From Nemorincola caseinilytica (lineage in GTDB: Bacteria > Bacteroidota > Bacteroidia > Chitinophagales > Chitinophagaceae), in assembly GCF_039540515.1 (NCBI RefSeq), contig NZ_BAABFA010000001.1, forward strand, positions 124,001 through 188,000: a stretch of 64,000 nucleotides of DNA, in the 5' to 3' direction. Below the pieces are notes generated by a model, which was given only the letters and a program-made list of their open reading frames with translations, did not search any database and was not told the origin of the DNA. The translations under genes and the position numbers were made by a program. Positions 17,516-26,028 of the stretch are shown here, one piece after another (positions within the stretch are counted from its first letter, which is position 1; each line of letters opens with the position of its first letter).

Positions 17516-18130
17516 TCACCAGTCGTTCTTTGGGCGTTTCTCTATGCCCTCGGCTATGCGCGCATTACAAAAAGCCTCGAATACTTCTATATCTATACCG
17601 GATGTGTCGGAGACCTCTACCTGGTACAGCTTGTTGTCGGTACAGTCTATGGACAATATGCCATACCGTAGCAGTACGCGCTCCACGTCCTGCCATGGTA
17701 TAGACCGCCTGCGCGATGTGACAGGCATACGCAGCCCGCCCTCATCTATGCGTATGTATAACTGCTGCCCGGCGCCACGCTCCCAGAAAATAGAGAACGC
17801 TATAGCAGCCGATAGAACACTGAATATACCAATAGGGAATTTCCACTGCTCTATGAGTGAAAGCGTGAGCATGGACAGCGATATGAGCAGCTCTATTACG
17901 CGAAAGGCAACATTCACATACCTGCTTGTTACCCATTTATTGCGCCCCACGGTGAGGGCTGCCATAAGCAGGCCGGCGAGCAGCAAGGCAAGGCCCCAAT
18001 AGGTGATCTGGAAATTGTAAACGTATATAATAGCTCCTGTGCCTATGAATGCAAGGCTGCAGAACAGGTGCAGTGCTGTGACCTGCTGCGGCTTTACCTT
18101 GTCGCCCCTAATGGGCAGATCGAATACCAT
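17516..18130 (-). CDS. hypothetical membrane protein (PH-like C-terminal domain)
   Basis: The product is about 204 residues with four hydrophobic segments in the first 120, arranged as two hairpins. The soluble C-terminus has strands GLRMPV, SIPWQDVERVLLRYGILSI and KLYQVEVSD, suggestive of the bacterial PH-like domain found behind membrane hairpins. Start ATG 18130 (MVFDLPIRGDK) is chosen, because the longer frame overlaps the end of waaA. It follows waaA by 19 bases and probably belongs to the ruvX-waaA transcript. The function is unknown. Confidence 0.65.
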   Translation of the reverse strand: MVFDLPIRGDKVKPQQVTALHLFCSLAFIGTGAIIYVYNFQITYWGLALLLAGLLMAALTVGRNKWVTSRYVNVAFRVIELLISLSMLTLSLIEQWKFPIGIFSVLSAAIAFSIFWERGAGQQLYIRIDEGGLRMPVTSRRRSIPWQDVERVLLRYGILSIDCTDNKLYQVEVSDTSGIDIEVFEAFCNARIAEGIEKRPKNDW

Positions 18131-18149
18131 GGTGCAAAAATAAGCTAAA

Positions 18150-19415
18150 CTATGAGGAAAGCCAGCCGGAGGCCGCCACCTGGGCACATATGCGGTCGGC
18201 AGCGCCGGTATTCTCTTTCATAAAGCGCGATACGGTATCGTGTATCTGCAGGCGGCGGGTATCATCTGTGGCGAGCTGGTGAAATATCGCCCGGGCGGCT
18301 GTGGCATCAGCCACGGGGAAGGCGCCGCCTATCTCTACCAGCCGCACAGCCTCCACGAATTTTTCATAGACAGGCCCCATCACCACCGGCAGACCAAAGA
18401 TAGCAGGCTCTAATGTGTTGTGTATGCCGCCGCGTGCAAAGCCACCACCTACATAGGCCAGGTGGCCATAGGCATAAAGGCTGGATAGCATACCTATATT
18501 GTCTATGATAAGTATGCGCTTTTGGTACAGGGATGCATCTGCTGCCAATGCCGAATAGAGCGCACATTCGCCTGCAAAAAGCTCTTGTACCTGCCGTATG
18601 TGTGCGGCGTCTATCTCGTGCGGGGCTATTATCAGCTTCCAGCCGGTGGGGAGTGCAGGCAGGGCGTCTTTTATCAGCTTTTCATCATCGGGCCAGGTAC
18701 TGCCCGCCACCAGCACTTTGCTATCGCCCCTGAAGCGCTCTGCCTCGGCTATGGGACGCAGGCGTTGCGCTATGGCCGTCACCCTGTCGTATCGCGTATC
18801 GCCCGATATGGAAACATTGTCTTTGATGCCTATACCGGCCAGAAGCGCTGCCGATGCCGCATCCTGTACATGAATGTGGCTGAAACAACGCAGCATACCG
18901 CGGAAGAAGCCGCCATATCCTTTGAAGAAGGACTGCTGCTGCCTGAATGCCGCCGATACCAGCAGCAGTGGTATGCCCCTGCGGTTTACCTCGTGCAGGT
19001 AATAATGCCAGAATTCGTACTTCACAAAGATGACCAGCTCGGGGTCTACGGCAGCCACAAAATGGCGGGCTGCTGCCGGGCCATCCATAGGCAGGTACAG
19101 GATGTGATGCACACCTGTATAGCCACGGCAGGCCTCGTAGCCCGATGGGGAGAAGAACGTAAGCACCACCTCGTATGCCGGATACCGCTGGCTTAGCAGT
19201 TCTATGAGCGGCCTGCCCTGCTCGAACTCGCCGAGCGATGAGCAGTGTATCCATATACGCTTTTTGCCGGGGGCGAGGGCTTTTTGTAGTTCCTGCTGCC
19301 AATTGCGGCGGCCTGCTACCCATTTGCGGGCCTTATCGCTGTAGAGGGCCGCGACCCTGATACCAAGGCCATACAAGGCAAGCGACAAGCGGTAGAGGAA
19401 TACGGCGGCCATCAT
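18150..19415 (-). CDS. waaA: 3-deoxy-D-manno-octulosonic acid transferase (Kdo transferase)
   Basis: WaaA moves Kdo from CMP-Kdo to the lipid A precursor at the inner membrane. This product has 421 residues, the usual length. It has an N-terminal hydrophobic anchor and the GT30 pattern: SSLGEFEQGRPLIE with the catalytic glutamate region, KYEFWHYY, GSTWPDDE, and the donor-site stretch GGGFARGGIHNTLEPAIFGLPVVMGP (quoted in part). It sits 41 bases downstream of ruvX and upstream of the membrane protein at 17516. Lipid A use shows a Gram-negative envelope. Confidence 0.94.
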   Translation of the reverse strand: MMAAVFLYRLSLALYGLGIRVAALYSDKARKWVAGRRNWQQELQKALAPGKKRIWIHCSSLGEFEQGRPLIELLSQRYPAYEVVLTFFSPSGYEACRGYTGVHHILYLPMDGPAAARHFVAAVDPELVIFVKYEFWHYYLHEVNRRGIPLLLVSAAFRQQQSFFKGYGGFFRGMLRCFSHIHVQDAASAALLAGIGIKDNVSISGDTRYDRVTAIAQRLRPIAEAERFRGDSKVLVAGSTWPDDEKLIKDALPALPTGWKLIIAPHEIDAAHIRQVQELFAGECALYSALAADASLYQKRILIIDNIGMLSSLYAYGHLAYVGGGFARGGIHNTLEPAIFGLPVVMGPVYEKFVEAVRLVEIGGAFPVADATAARAIFHQLATDDTRRLQIHDTVSRFMKENTGAADRICAQVAASGWLSS

Positions 19416-19456
19416 TCTGTTCGAGAGGGCAAAAATAATGGTTATCGCGTCAAAAG

Positions 19457-19870
19457 TCAGGGGCGGTGCTGCAGGTACTCCTGCAGCATCATAACTGCGC
19501 TCACTACATCTATCAATTCTTTTCGTTCGCGGTCGGTCTTGCGGAGGCCCATACCCGATATCTCTCGCGAAGCCATTTTCGATGTCATGCGCTCATCTAT
19601 CTTCTCTACAGGCATTTGCGGGAAAACGTTCCCGAACTTGACAATGAACTTTTCTACTATGGGCGTAGCATGTGTAGGTGTATCGTCGAGGTTGAGGGGG
19701 TAACCTACTATCACTTTTTCCACCTTTTCGGTGGCCATGTACTTTTTGAGGTAGCCAATGAGCTCGCCTGTATCTACTGTATCGAGACCTGTGGCTATTA
19801 TCTGCAACTCGTCGGTAACGGCTATGCCGGTACGTTTTTTACCTATATCGAGTGCTAGTATGCGGGCCAA
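19457..19870 (-). CDS. ruvX: RuvX/YqgF family putative pre-16S rRNA nuclease
   Basis: YqgF-type nucleases have an RNase H-like fold and process the 5' end of 16S rRNA; they are also called putative Holliday junction resolvases. This 137-residue product shows the family opening LALDIGKKRTGIAV with the catalytic aspartate, VGYPLNLDDTP, KIDERMTS and a late LIDVVSAVMMLQEYL. The start is TTG at 19870, because an in-frame stop lies 18 bases upstream and the protein already begins at the usual place. A heptanucleotide repeat array sits directly upstream. It probably leads the ruvX-waaA operon. Confidence 0.93.
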   Translation of the reverse strand: MARILALDIGKKRTGIAVTDELQIIATGLDTVDTGELIGYLKKYMATEKVEKVIVGYPLNLDDTPTHATPIVEKFIVKFGNVFPQMPVEKIDERMTSKMASREISGMGLRKTDRERKELIDVVSAVMMLQEYLQHRP

Positions 19871-19947
19871 GCGAGTAGTTAGTAGTTAGTCTAAAGTAGA
19901 AAGTCTAAAGTAGAAAGTAGTAGGTCTAAAGTAGAAAGTAGTAGGTC
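19871..19947. repeat. heptanucleotide tandem repeat array
   Basis: Eleven consecutive 7-base units fill this stretch, with consensus (G/T)(A/T)AAGT(A/C). Units GAAAGTA, TAAAGTA and GTAGGTC recur, so a 21-base higher-order unit is also seen (positions 19903-19923 and 19924-19944 are identical). It lies immediately before the TTG start of ruvX. Confidence 0.85.
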
Positions 19948-19973
19948 GTGGTGGTGCTATTGGGGGATATGGT

Positions 19974-20000
19974 AAGGAGCCGCTCTTGCGGCGGCTCCTT
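19974..20000 (-). terminator. hairpin terminator of the lipoprotein gene
   Basis: A perfect 10-bp inverted repeat (AAGGAGCCGC with its complement) lies 17 bases beyond the stop of the leftward lipoprotein gene. Read on the minus strand it is a GC-rich stem and short loop, followed by ACCATATCCC without a good U-run. Confidence 0.65.
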
Positions 20001-20017
20001 ATAAGATAGTTGCGGTA

Positions 20018-20476
20018 CTACTGCCGCTGGGCGGTGAAGGTGCCGCCTGTAATGGCCGTACCATCGGTACAGGTGAAGTTGAAGGTACCTTTTATCTCGG
20101 TAGCAGAAACATCGGTGATGGTAACAGAACCGCTGCTGGTGGTCTTGGCAACACTACCCGTAGACACTATATACTGCGCGAAATGGGAACCGGCAGTGAT
20201 GGCGCCGAAATTGAATGTGCCTGTAGAGCCGCTCCAGTTCACAACTGAAATATTGATCTGAGGCGGACCGGTAACACCACCTGTAGTACTGCTGCCGGTA
20301 ATAGCGAGGTTGGAGGAGACAACACCGGCGAGACATATAGTGCCTTCGAACGCGGTGCCACCCACCGTGGCCATCATAGGGAATGAGGGTGATGCGCTGC
20401 TGGAGGATGAGCAGGAAGAGAACAGCGATAATGCTGTGATGAAAAGTGCCGCAAGGGCCAAAGAGAACTTCTTCAT
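20018..20476 (-). CDS. small lipoprotein, function unknown
   Basis: This 152-residue protein has a lipoprotein signal peptide ending LSLFSSC (acylated Cys22), followed by a serine tract. The mature part is rich in Thr, Ser and Gly and looks like a beta-sandwich (GTINF/GTFNF strands, TATEIKGTFNFTC-like repeat), in the style of DUF6252-like lipoproteins; that match is tentative. ATG 20476 is chosen because it starts the signal peptide. It is followed by a terminator. The DUF1801 gene lies 74 bases upstream on the same strand. Confidence 0.72.
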   Translation of the reverse strand: MKKFSLALAALFITALSLFSSCSSSSSASPSFPMMATVGGTAFEGTICLAGVVSSNLAITGSSTTGGVTGPPQINISVVNWSGSTGTFNFGAITAGSHFAQYIVSTGSVAKTTSSGSVTITDVSATEIKGTFNFTCTDGTAITGGTFTAQRQ

Positions 20477-20550
20477 GTAGGTATATTTTTTTTGGTCTAC
20501 CATCAAAGTTAATAAAGGTTGTGATAACAGCAAGATGTCTGTACAGGAGA

Positions 20551-20976
20551 TCATTGAGGCAGGGAAAATGCATATCGCATGGCCTCTGCAAGTACATCGA
20601 TATTTATATCCTTCAGTGTTCTGAACTTGATACAGTAACCCGTAATGCTGGCCTTGCCTATCTTTTCGCCATAGGTGCCGGCCAGGAATTTCTTATCATC
20701 TATACCGAGGATATATACCGAGAACCCGGTCTTATTGGCGCTGATGCCTATCCGGAAGAATTCCTTCGTTTTCCCATTGGCGTATCTTATCACCATGAAC
20801 CCATAGCCTATGGTAGGGTTGGTCACTACCTTGCCTGTTTCATCCACGCCTTCGTCGAACCATTGCCTACATGCGGGCGATACCTGTAGCGCCAGTTCAT
20901 GCAGCTTTTGCAACTCTTCGCGTTTGGCTTCGGGCTGGCCGGCTATATGCTGCGCTATCTGTTCTTGTACATTCAT
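20551..20976 (-). CDS. DUF1801 domain protein (YdhG/YjbR-like fold)
   Basis: This 141-residue cytoplasmic protein starts MNVQEQIAQHIAGQPEAKRE, the usual opening of DUF1801 proteins, which includes the proposed iron chaperone Fra/YdhG. Later come NPTIGYGFMVIRYANGKTKEFFRIGIS (here given in part as motif) and a C-terminal YCIKFRTLKDINIDVLAE segment. The family fold is a small alpha/beta domain. The function is not established. Confidence 0.83.
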   Translation of the reverse strand: MNVQEQIAQHIAGQPEAKREELQKLHELALQVSPACRQWFDEGVDETGKVVTNPTIGYGFMVIRYANGKTKEFFRIGISANKTGFSVYILGIDDKKFLAGTYGEKIGKASITGYCIKFRTLKDINIDVLAEAMRYAFSLPQ

Positions 20977-21035
20977 AAAGAATACTCTGGCGTTTCAAAG
21001 CTCGCTTCTTTTCTGATCATCTGCAAACAGAAAAG

Positions 21036-21093
21036 GTGCATTTCAGACCTTTGTTTGCTTTTGCGCCAGTAAGCGCGAAGGTCTGAAATGCAC
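21036..21093. terminator. long-stem inverted repeat, probable terminator of the DUF4139 gene
   Basis: Perfect 16-base arms (GTGCATTTCAGACCTT at 21036-21051 and its complement at 21078-21093) enclose a 26-base loop that itself contains a small GCGC/GCGC hairpin. It lies 33 bases past the stop of the leftward DUF4139 gene and is followed on that strand by CTTTTCTGTTTG. The stem is longer than a usual terminator needs. Confidence 0.65.
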
Positions 21094-21126
21094 ATTAAAG
21101 AGTATGGTCTGCACTTGCCCGGGCGC

Positions 21127-22749
21127 CTACCGGAGGCCGCTCACCTGCCTGCCTTTGGGGTATTTTACCGTATAGCCAAAGGGCAGGCTCTTGCTTTCGT
21201 TAGGCTTCAGCGAGAGGGTCCATTTCAGTATGCCTGTAGCCTCTTCCAGCTCTGCGCTGCCGGTCTCTTTATCCTCTATCACTATATCCTTATCGTTGCT
21301 CACGGGCAGCTGGTCCTGTATCACTATGTTCACCACATCTTTACGGGTATTGCGCACGCTTATGGTATATGCGAATGTCTCGCGCACATTAGAGCCTATG
21401 TTCTTCACACTGCGCAGTTTTTTATCTTGCTCGCGGCGCACTACTATCTTCTTGTCCCTGCCCAGCGAGAAGGTGAGGGTATCAGTAGTATTGCGCACAT
21501 CTATATAGCCCTGGCCCACATAGGTACCCTCGTAGTATATGTTGGTCTGGCCGGGTATTATGTTCAGGTCTTCCCAGTTGGTCACCTGTGCCTGCAGGAA
21601 GGCATCCTTATCCAGCCTTGGTACCGCATAGTAGCGGTAGGTAGCGGGCACGTCGTACTTCTTTATGGCCACTATATGCTGCTTGCCATCGTTCATTATG
21701 GTATAGGGCAGGTCTATATCGAAAGAAGTATTGATACCGGAGTTATCAACGGCCACATATTCGTTCATGGTGCTCGGTTTCCATGCCATATCTTTACCTG
21801 CTTCCTTGTCTTCATATGTTTCCGTTCTCGGAGCGGCACCCACGGCATAAGTATTTAACAAGGCTTCTTTTGACTTATACCCGACCGCCGGGTGGTAGAA
21901 TGACAAGTACCATGGAGCTATGACAGGGGCATCAGCGCCCTGGTTGGGGTCTCCGGTAGAGAGGGTGAGGCGTACATTATCCCACTTCACACCGCTGTTC
22001 TGGTATACATTGGCCTTGTAAAAGAGGTTGGCAGGTTTAGAGATATCTTCTACCCTTATATCGTATGTGGGCGACCAGCCTGCATTGGGCACCGTATAAG
22101 TGATGGTGACATCGTTGGCTATAGCATCTTTTGCATAGAACTTCACCAATAGCTGGCCACCGGGTTGGTAACCTTTCTTGTTCTCCTCATCCAGTTGCTT
22201 GCGCAGCCGGGCAATGTATTCGTCCATCTTCTTCTGCTGTTCTTCCTGCTTGTGCTTCTGGTTCAGGTAGCCCTCCATACGCGTATTTACAAGGTCCAGC
22301 ATCTTGGTAAGTTCCGCTACCGACAGCCCCGTGTTCTCCCCGCCCACTTTGCGGTTGGCCTGCAATACGGCTACCTGTTCGGTTATGGTAGTTATGCGGT
22401 CGGTCACCAGGCTGCGGGCATTGCTTACTATATCTATGCTATCCTTTATCTCCCTGGCGCGGGGCGACAGAACTTCTGACACCAGGTAATTGTTCTGGAA
22501 CACGGCCGACTCTACCACTACCCCATTGCCTGCATTCACAGACAGGCTCTGGGTATTGATATCGCCTGCCACGTTGGTGAACAGGAACTCGTTCTCGCCC
22601 TTCTGCAGGCGCACCTTGGCCGTGCTGGTGAGCTGCGCACCGTGCAGAAATACTGTGGCCTGCTCTATATTTAGTTTTTGCTGCTGCTGTGCATATGTGC
22701 CTGTAGCTGTTGCTACCAATGCGGCAATGATAATGCTGCGTTTATGCAT
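21127..22749 (-). CDS. DUF4140/DUF4139 (mucoidy inhibitor MuiA-like) secreted protein
   Basis: The product has about 540 residues with a signal peptide (MHKRSIIIAALVATATGTYAQ). The N-terminal DUF4140 strand pattern (NIEQATVFLHGAQLT) is followed by a long coiled coil at about 90-200 (EQVAVLQANRKV, KQEEQQKKMDEYIARLRKQL, quoted in part). The C-terminal DUF4139 domain has TYTVPNAGWSPTYDIRV and ends TVKYPKGRQVSGL. The family is widespread in Bacteroidota and its biochemical role is unknown. ATG 22749 starts the signal peptide. It is divergent from the tetR gene. Confidence 0.9.
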   Translation of the reverse strand: MHKRSIIIAALVATATGTYAQQQQKLNIEQATVFLHGAQLTSTAKVRLQKGENEFLFTNVAGDINTQSLSVNAGNGVVVESAVFQNNYLVSEVLSPRAREIKDSIDIVSNARSLVTDRITTITEQVAVLQANRKVGGENTGLSVAELTKMLDLVNTRMEGYLNQKHKQEEQQKKMDEYIARLRKQLDEENKKGYQPGGQLLVKFYAKDAIANDVTITYTVPNAGWSPTYDIRVEDISKPANLFYKANVYQNSGVKWDNVRLTLSTGDPNQGADAPVIAPWYLSFYHPAVGYKSKEALLNTYAVGAAPRTETYEDKEAGKDMAWKPSTMNEYVAVDNSGINTSFDIDLPYTIMNDGKQHIVAIKKYDVPATYRYYAVPRLDKDAFLQAQVTNWEDLNIIPGQTNIYYEGTYVGQGYIDVRNTTDTLTFSLGRDKKIVVRREQDKKLRSVKNIGSNVRETFAYTISVRNTRKDVVNIVIQDQLPVSNDKDIVIEDKETGSAELEEATGILKWTLSLKPNESKSLPFGYTVKYPKGRQVSGLR

Positions 22750-22858
22750 GTGTTTTGTTTTTTGATGTAAAAGACGGCAATGAACGTGCCAGTCCATAAC
22801 AAGGCGTTATAAAATTATGTTAAGCCTGAATTTTATTTTGATCATTTGATTGAAATCA

Positions 22859-22890
22859 TTGTTTAGATCAAGGGAAGGATAGTAACTTTG
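22859..22890 (+). promoter_or_regulatory. Bacteroidota-type promoter of the tetR gene
   Basis: TTG at 22859-22861, a 21-base spacer and TAACTTTG at 22883-22890 match the Bacteroidota -33/-7 pattern. The ATG of tetR is only 7 bases beyond the -7 box, so the mRNA would be leaderless or nearly so. A TetR operator would be expected to overlap this site; no clear palindrome was identified. Confidence 0.65.
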
Positions 22891-22897
22891 CTGTGCA

Positions 22898-23524
22898 ATG
22901 GCAGCAAAAAAAGAAAATAAGGCCGTAGAAAAGAACGCCTCTACCGAAGAGAAGATAAAGGATGCTGCCAAGCGGGTATTTACCCAAAAAGGATATGCAG
23001 CGACCCGTACGCGCGATATAGCCGAGGAGTCGGGGTACAACCTGTCGCTTATCAATTACTATTTCCGCAGTAAGGAAAAGCTGTTCGACATAATAATGAT
23101 GGAACAGCTACAGATGTTCATACACAGTGTTACCGACCTGCTAGACGACCACAATACCACCCTGCAGGAAAAAATAACACAGATAGTTGCGCACTATATA
23201 GATATGCTGAAGAAGAACCCGGGAGTGCCATTCTTTGTGATGAACGAGGTGAACACAGCTCCCGAGAAACTGGTGGCACGCATAAAGCTGCAGCGAAACG
23301 ACCTGTATATAGTGAAACAGTGGATGGAGTTCGTAAAGAGCAGGCCACAGACAGCTCTGAACCCGGCACATATATTTCTGAACCTGTTGGGCATGACGGT
23401 ATTTCCCTTTGTAGCAGCGCCTATGATAAGCCTGCGCCTGGGGCTCGACCAGCAACAGTTCGATGCACTGATGGACGAACGCAAGAAGCTGATACCTATG
23501 TGGGTGGCAGAAATGATGAATTAG
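22898..23524 (+). CDS. TetR/AcrR family transcriptional regulator
   Basis: This 208-residue protein begins with a lysine-rich stretch. The TetR DNA-binding domain follows at about 18-65: KIKDAAKRVFTQKGYAATRTRDIAEESG with the recognition helix in NLSLINYYFRSKEKLF (quoted in part). The helical C-terminus would bind an inducer. It stands just before a TolC-adaptor-permease-ATPase run on the same strand and most likely represses that exporter and itself. The heptad repeat array separates it from tolC. Confidence 0.93.
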   Translation: MAAKKENKAVEKNASTEEKIKDAAKRVFTQKGYAATRTRDIAEESGYNLSLINYYFRSKEKLFDIIMMEQLQMFIHSVTDLLDDHNTTLQEKITQIVAHYIDMLKKNPGVPFFVMNEVNTAPEKLVARIKLQRNDLYIVKQWMEFVKSRPQTALNPAHIFLNLLGMTVFPFVAAPMISLRLGLDQQQFDALMDERKKLIPMWVAEMMN

Positions 23525-23586
23525 GAATTGGGAATTGGGAATTGGGATCTGGAATTTGGGTTTTGGAATTTGATACCTGGGATTTA
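23524..23586. repeat. GGAATTG heptanucleotide repeat array
   Basis: Three perfect copies of GGAATTG (23524-23544) continue as four to six diverged heptamers (GGATCTG, GAATTTG, GGTTTTG, GAATTTG and so on). The array starts at the last base of the tetR stop codon and ends 16 bases before the TolC start. Confidence 0.8.
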
Positions 23587-23602
23587 GAAAACACTATACG
23601 AT

Positions 23603-24919
23603 ATGTATAAAAGAGTATTTGGGGTATTGGCTATAATGACCGCGGCCTTTGCAGGGTACGGGCAAATGGCGTTCAATACCCTGGAGGAAGTATGGCAGTA
23701 TGCTGACACACATAATACCGCCATAAAAAATGCCGCCTATGAGGTAAAGAAGGGCGAACGCGAGGTGCAGCGATCGTACCTGGACCTGCTGCCTGATGTG
23801 AACGCCAATGCGGCCTATACCGACAACCTGACGATACAGACCACCCTGATACCTGCCGTGATATTCGGCGGGCCGGAAGGTGTGTACCGCCCTGTGCAGT
23901 TCGGGCAGAAATATACCTACAATGCGGGTTTTACCGCGCAACTGGACCTGGTGAATGTGCAGACATGGTACAATACCCGTGTGGCCCGCGAGACCAAAGA
24001 ACTGAACAAGGCCGGGCTGAACAACACCAAAAGGAACACCTACCAGCAGATAGCGGCCCAGTACTATGCCTACCTGCTGAACAAGGAGGCCCTGCGCCTG
24101 GCAGCGATCAGTGCGGCAGCGGCCGATTCGGTATATGCGGCGGTGAACAACCGCTTCAACGAGGGGGCCGTGAGCCTGCCCAATATGGATGTGGCCAAGC
24201 TGAACAGCGAACGCGCACAGCAGACACTCATAACGGCACGCTACCAGCTATTATCTTCTCTGAACTCGCTGAGGGGCCTGCTGGGGCTATCCGTATCGGA
24301 CTCTATAAGTATCACACAATCGCTGGGCTCGGTATCGAATACAGTATCGCAGGAGGCCTTCCAGGAAGACCCATCCATAAGGCTGGCCTACCACCAGACA
24401 TTGCTGAACTATGGCAGGTACCAGACCGCCAATGCCGGCGCCTTCCCTACCATCAGTGTACTGTACAGCAACAATACCCAGCAGTTCGATAATACTTTTC
24501 GCCCATTCGATGCTGCGGGGCCGCAATGGTTCCCGGCCACATACTGGTCGCTGCGGGCATCGTGGACGGTATTCAATGGCGGCGACAGGTGGCTGCGGTC
24601 ACAAAAGGCAAAACTGACCTACCTGCAAAGTAAGGAGGATGAGGAACAGGCCAGGCGGCAGGCAGCTATAAACGACGACAACCTGCGGCTGGACCACCAG
24701 AAAACAGTGCTGCTGCTCAATAAGGCCGAGAGTGTAATGAACCTCTCCTACGACAACTACAGGCACATAAGCCTGCGCTACGAGGAAGGCCTGGCATCGC
24801 TGGAGGACAGGCTGCGCGCATTCACCGACTACATAAGCTACCAGAATCAGTACCTGAACAGCCTCTCGGAGATGCTGGTACGATCTTATAACATAAAACT
24901 CCGCCAACGATCATTCTAA
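23603..24919 (+). CDS. TolC family outer membrane efflux protein
   Basis: This 438-residue product has a signal peptide (MYKRVFGVLAIMTAAFAGYG). It shows the duplicated TolC pattern of long amphipathic helices with hinge strands: TLEEVWQYADTHNTAIKNA opens the first half, and ASWTVFNGGDRWLRSQKAK is the typical outer-membrane strand plus helix of the second. It forms the trimeric outer-membrane duct for the adaptor and ABC proteins encoded next; the adaptor's start follows by one base. Substrate specificity cannot be read. Confidence 0.9.
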   Translation: MYKRVFGVLAIMTAAFAGYGQMAFNTLEEVWQYADTHNTAIKNAAYEVKKGEREVQRSYLDLLPDVNANAAYTDNLTIQTTLIPAVIFGGPEGVYRPVQFGQKYTYNAGFTAQLDLVNVQTWYNTRVARETKELNKAGLNNTKRNTYQQIAAQYYAYLLNKEALRLAAISAAAADSVYAAVNNRFNEGAVSLPNMDVAKLNSERAQQTLITARYQLLSSLNSLRGLLGLSVSDSISITQSLGSVSNTVSQEAFQEDPSIRLAYHQTLLNYGRYQTANAGAFPTISVLYSNNTQQFDNTFRPFDAAGPQWFPATYWSLRASWTVFNGGDRWLRSQKAKLTYLQSKEDEEQARRQAAINDDNLRLDHQKTVLLLNKAESVMNLSYDNYRHISLRYEEGLASLEDRLRAFTDYISYQNQYLNSLSEMLVRSYNIKLRQRSF

Positions 24920-24920
24920 G

Positions 24921-26021
24921 ATGGAACGCACACTAGTATACATTGCCTGCGCGGCGCTGCTCGGCACGGCATCCTGCAAACCGAAGTATGACGAAGTATC
25001 GCCCAGGACAGGGCCGGTGACCGAGGCCGTGTTCGCATCGGGCAGCATAGAGCCAAAGGATGCCTATACCCTCACCTCGCTCTCTGACGGCTTCATAGTA
25101 AAAGCCTATGTGACCGAAGGAGACCTGGTAAAGGATAAGGAACTGCTCTTTCGCCTGGACAACAGGCAGCAGAACACACAGGTGGCCATAGCCGAGACCA
25201 ATGTGGAATATGCCCGCATGAACGCGGACGGCAATGCGCCCGCCCTGCAGCAGATACGCGCGCAGATAGATGCCGCAAAGGTAAAACTGGTGGCAGACTC
25301 GCTGACGCTGGCCCGCTATGAGCGCCTGTACACCACACGCTCGGTATCGAAACAGGACCTGGACAATGCCGCCGTGGCCTACCAGTCGTCGCTCAGCTCG
25401 CTGCGCTCGCTGATGGAGAACTTGCGTGGTACAGCGGACAGGGCAAAACAGGAGTTGGCCAACTCGCGGTCGCAACTGCAGAACGTGAGGGCAGGCAACC
25501 AATACTACGACCTTATAGCCATTGGCCCGGGCAGGGTATACCAGGTATTCAAGAAGCAGGGCGACCTGGTGCGCCGTGGCGATAAGGTGGCACAGATAGG
25601 CAACCCCGATTCCATCATCATATACCTGGACATAGACGAGGGCAGCATAGGCAAGATAAAAGAGGGCATGCAGGTATTGGTAGAGCTGAACACCGATAAG
25701 GGAAAGACCTGGGAAGCAAGCATATCGAAGATATACCCGCACTTCAACGAGCAGACACAGTCTTACCGGGTAGAGGCCCGCTTTGTGAAGGATGTACCGG
25801 GCATCATATCGGGCACACAGCTACAGGCCAATATAGTGACCAGCCGCAAGGAGAACGCCCTGCTGATACCTGCCATATACATAAGCGCAGGCAACAAAGT
25901 AGTGATAAAGAAAGGAGATAACATGGACACCACCGTCATTACCACCGGCATACGGTCTGATGAGTGGGTAGAGGTACTGAGCGGCGTATCGGCAGGAGAC
26001 AAACTCGTAAAACTGAAATAG
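24921..26021 (+). CDS. HlyD/MacA-like periplasmic adaptor lipoprotein
   Basis: This 366-residue adaptor (membrane fusion) protein has a lipoprotein signal ending LLGTASC (Cys19). A split lipoyl-like domain (SDGFIVKAYVTEGDLVKDKELLF and later GRVYQVFKKQGDLVRRGDKVAQIG, quoted in part) flanks a helical hairpin at about 95-185. Beta-barrel and membrane-proximal domains follow. It links the TolC duct to the ABC permease. The tight spacing to both neighbours supports one operon. Confidence 0.9.
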   Translation: MERTLVYIACAALLGTASCKPKYDEVSPRTGPVTEAVFASGSIEPKDAYTLTSLSDGFIVKAYVTEGDLVKDKELLFRLDNRQQNTQVAIAETNVEYARMNADGNAPALQQIRAQIDAAKVKLVADSLTLARYERLYTTRSVSKQDLDNAAVAYQSSLSSLRSLMENLRGTADRAKQELANSRSQLQNVRAGNQYYDLIAIGPGRVYQVFKKQGDLVRRGDKVAQIGNPDSIIIYLDIDEGSIGKIKEGMQVLVELNTDKGKTWEASISKIYPHFNEQTQSYRVEARFVKDVPGIISGTQLQANIVTSRKENALLIPAIYISAGNKVVIKKGDNMDTTVITTGIRSDEWVEVLSGVSAGDKLVKLK

Positions 26022-26028
26022 CACCCAC

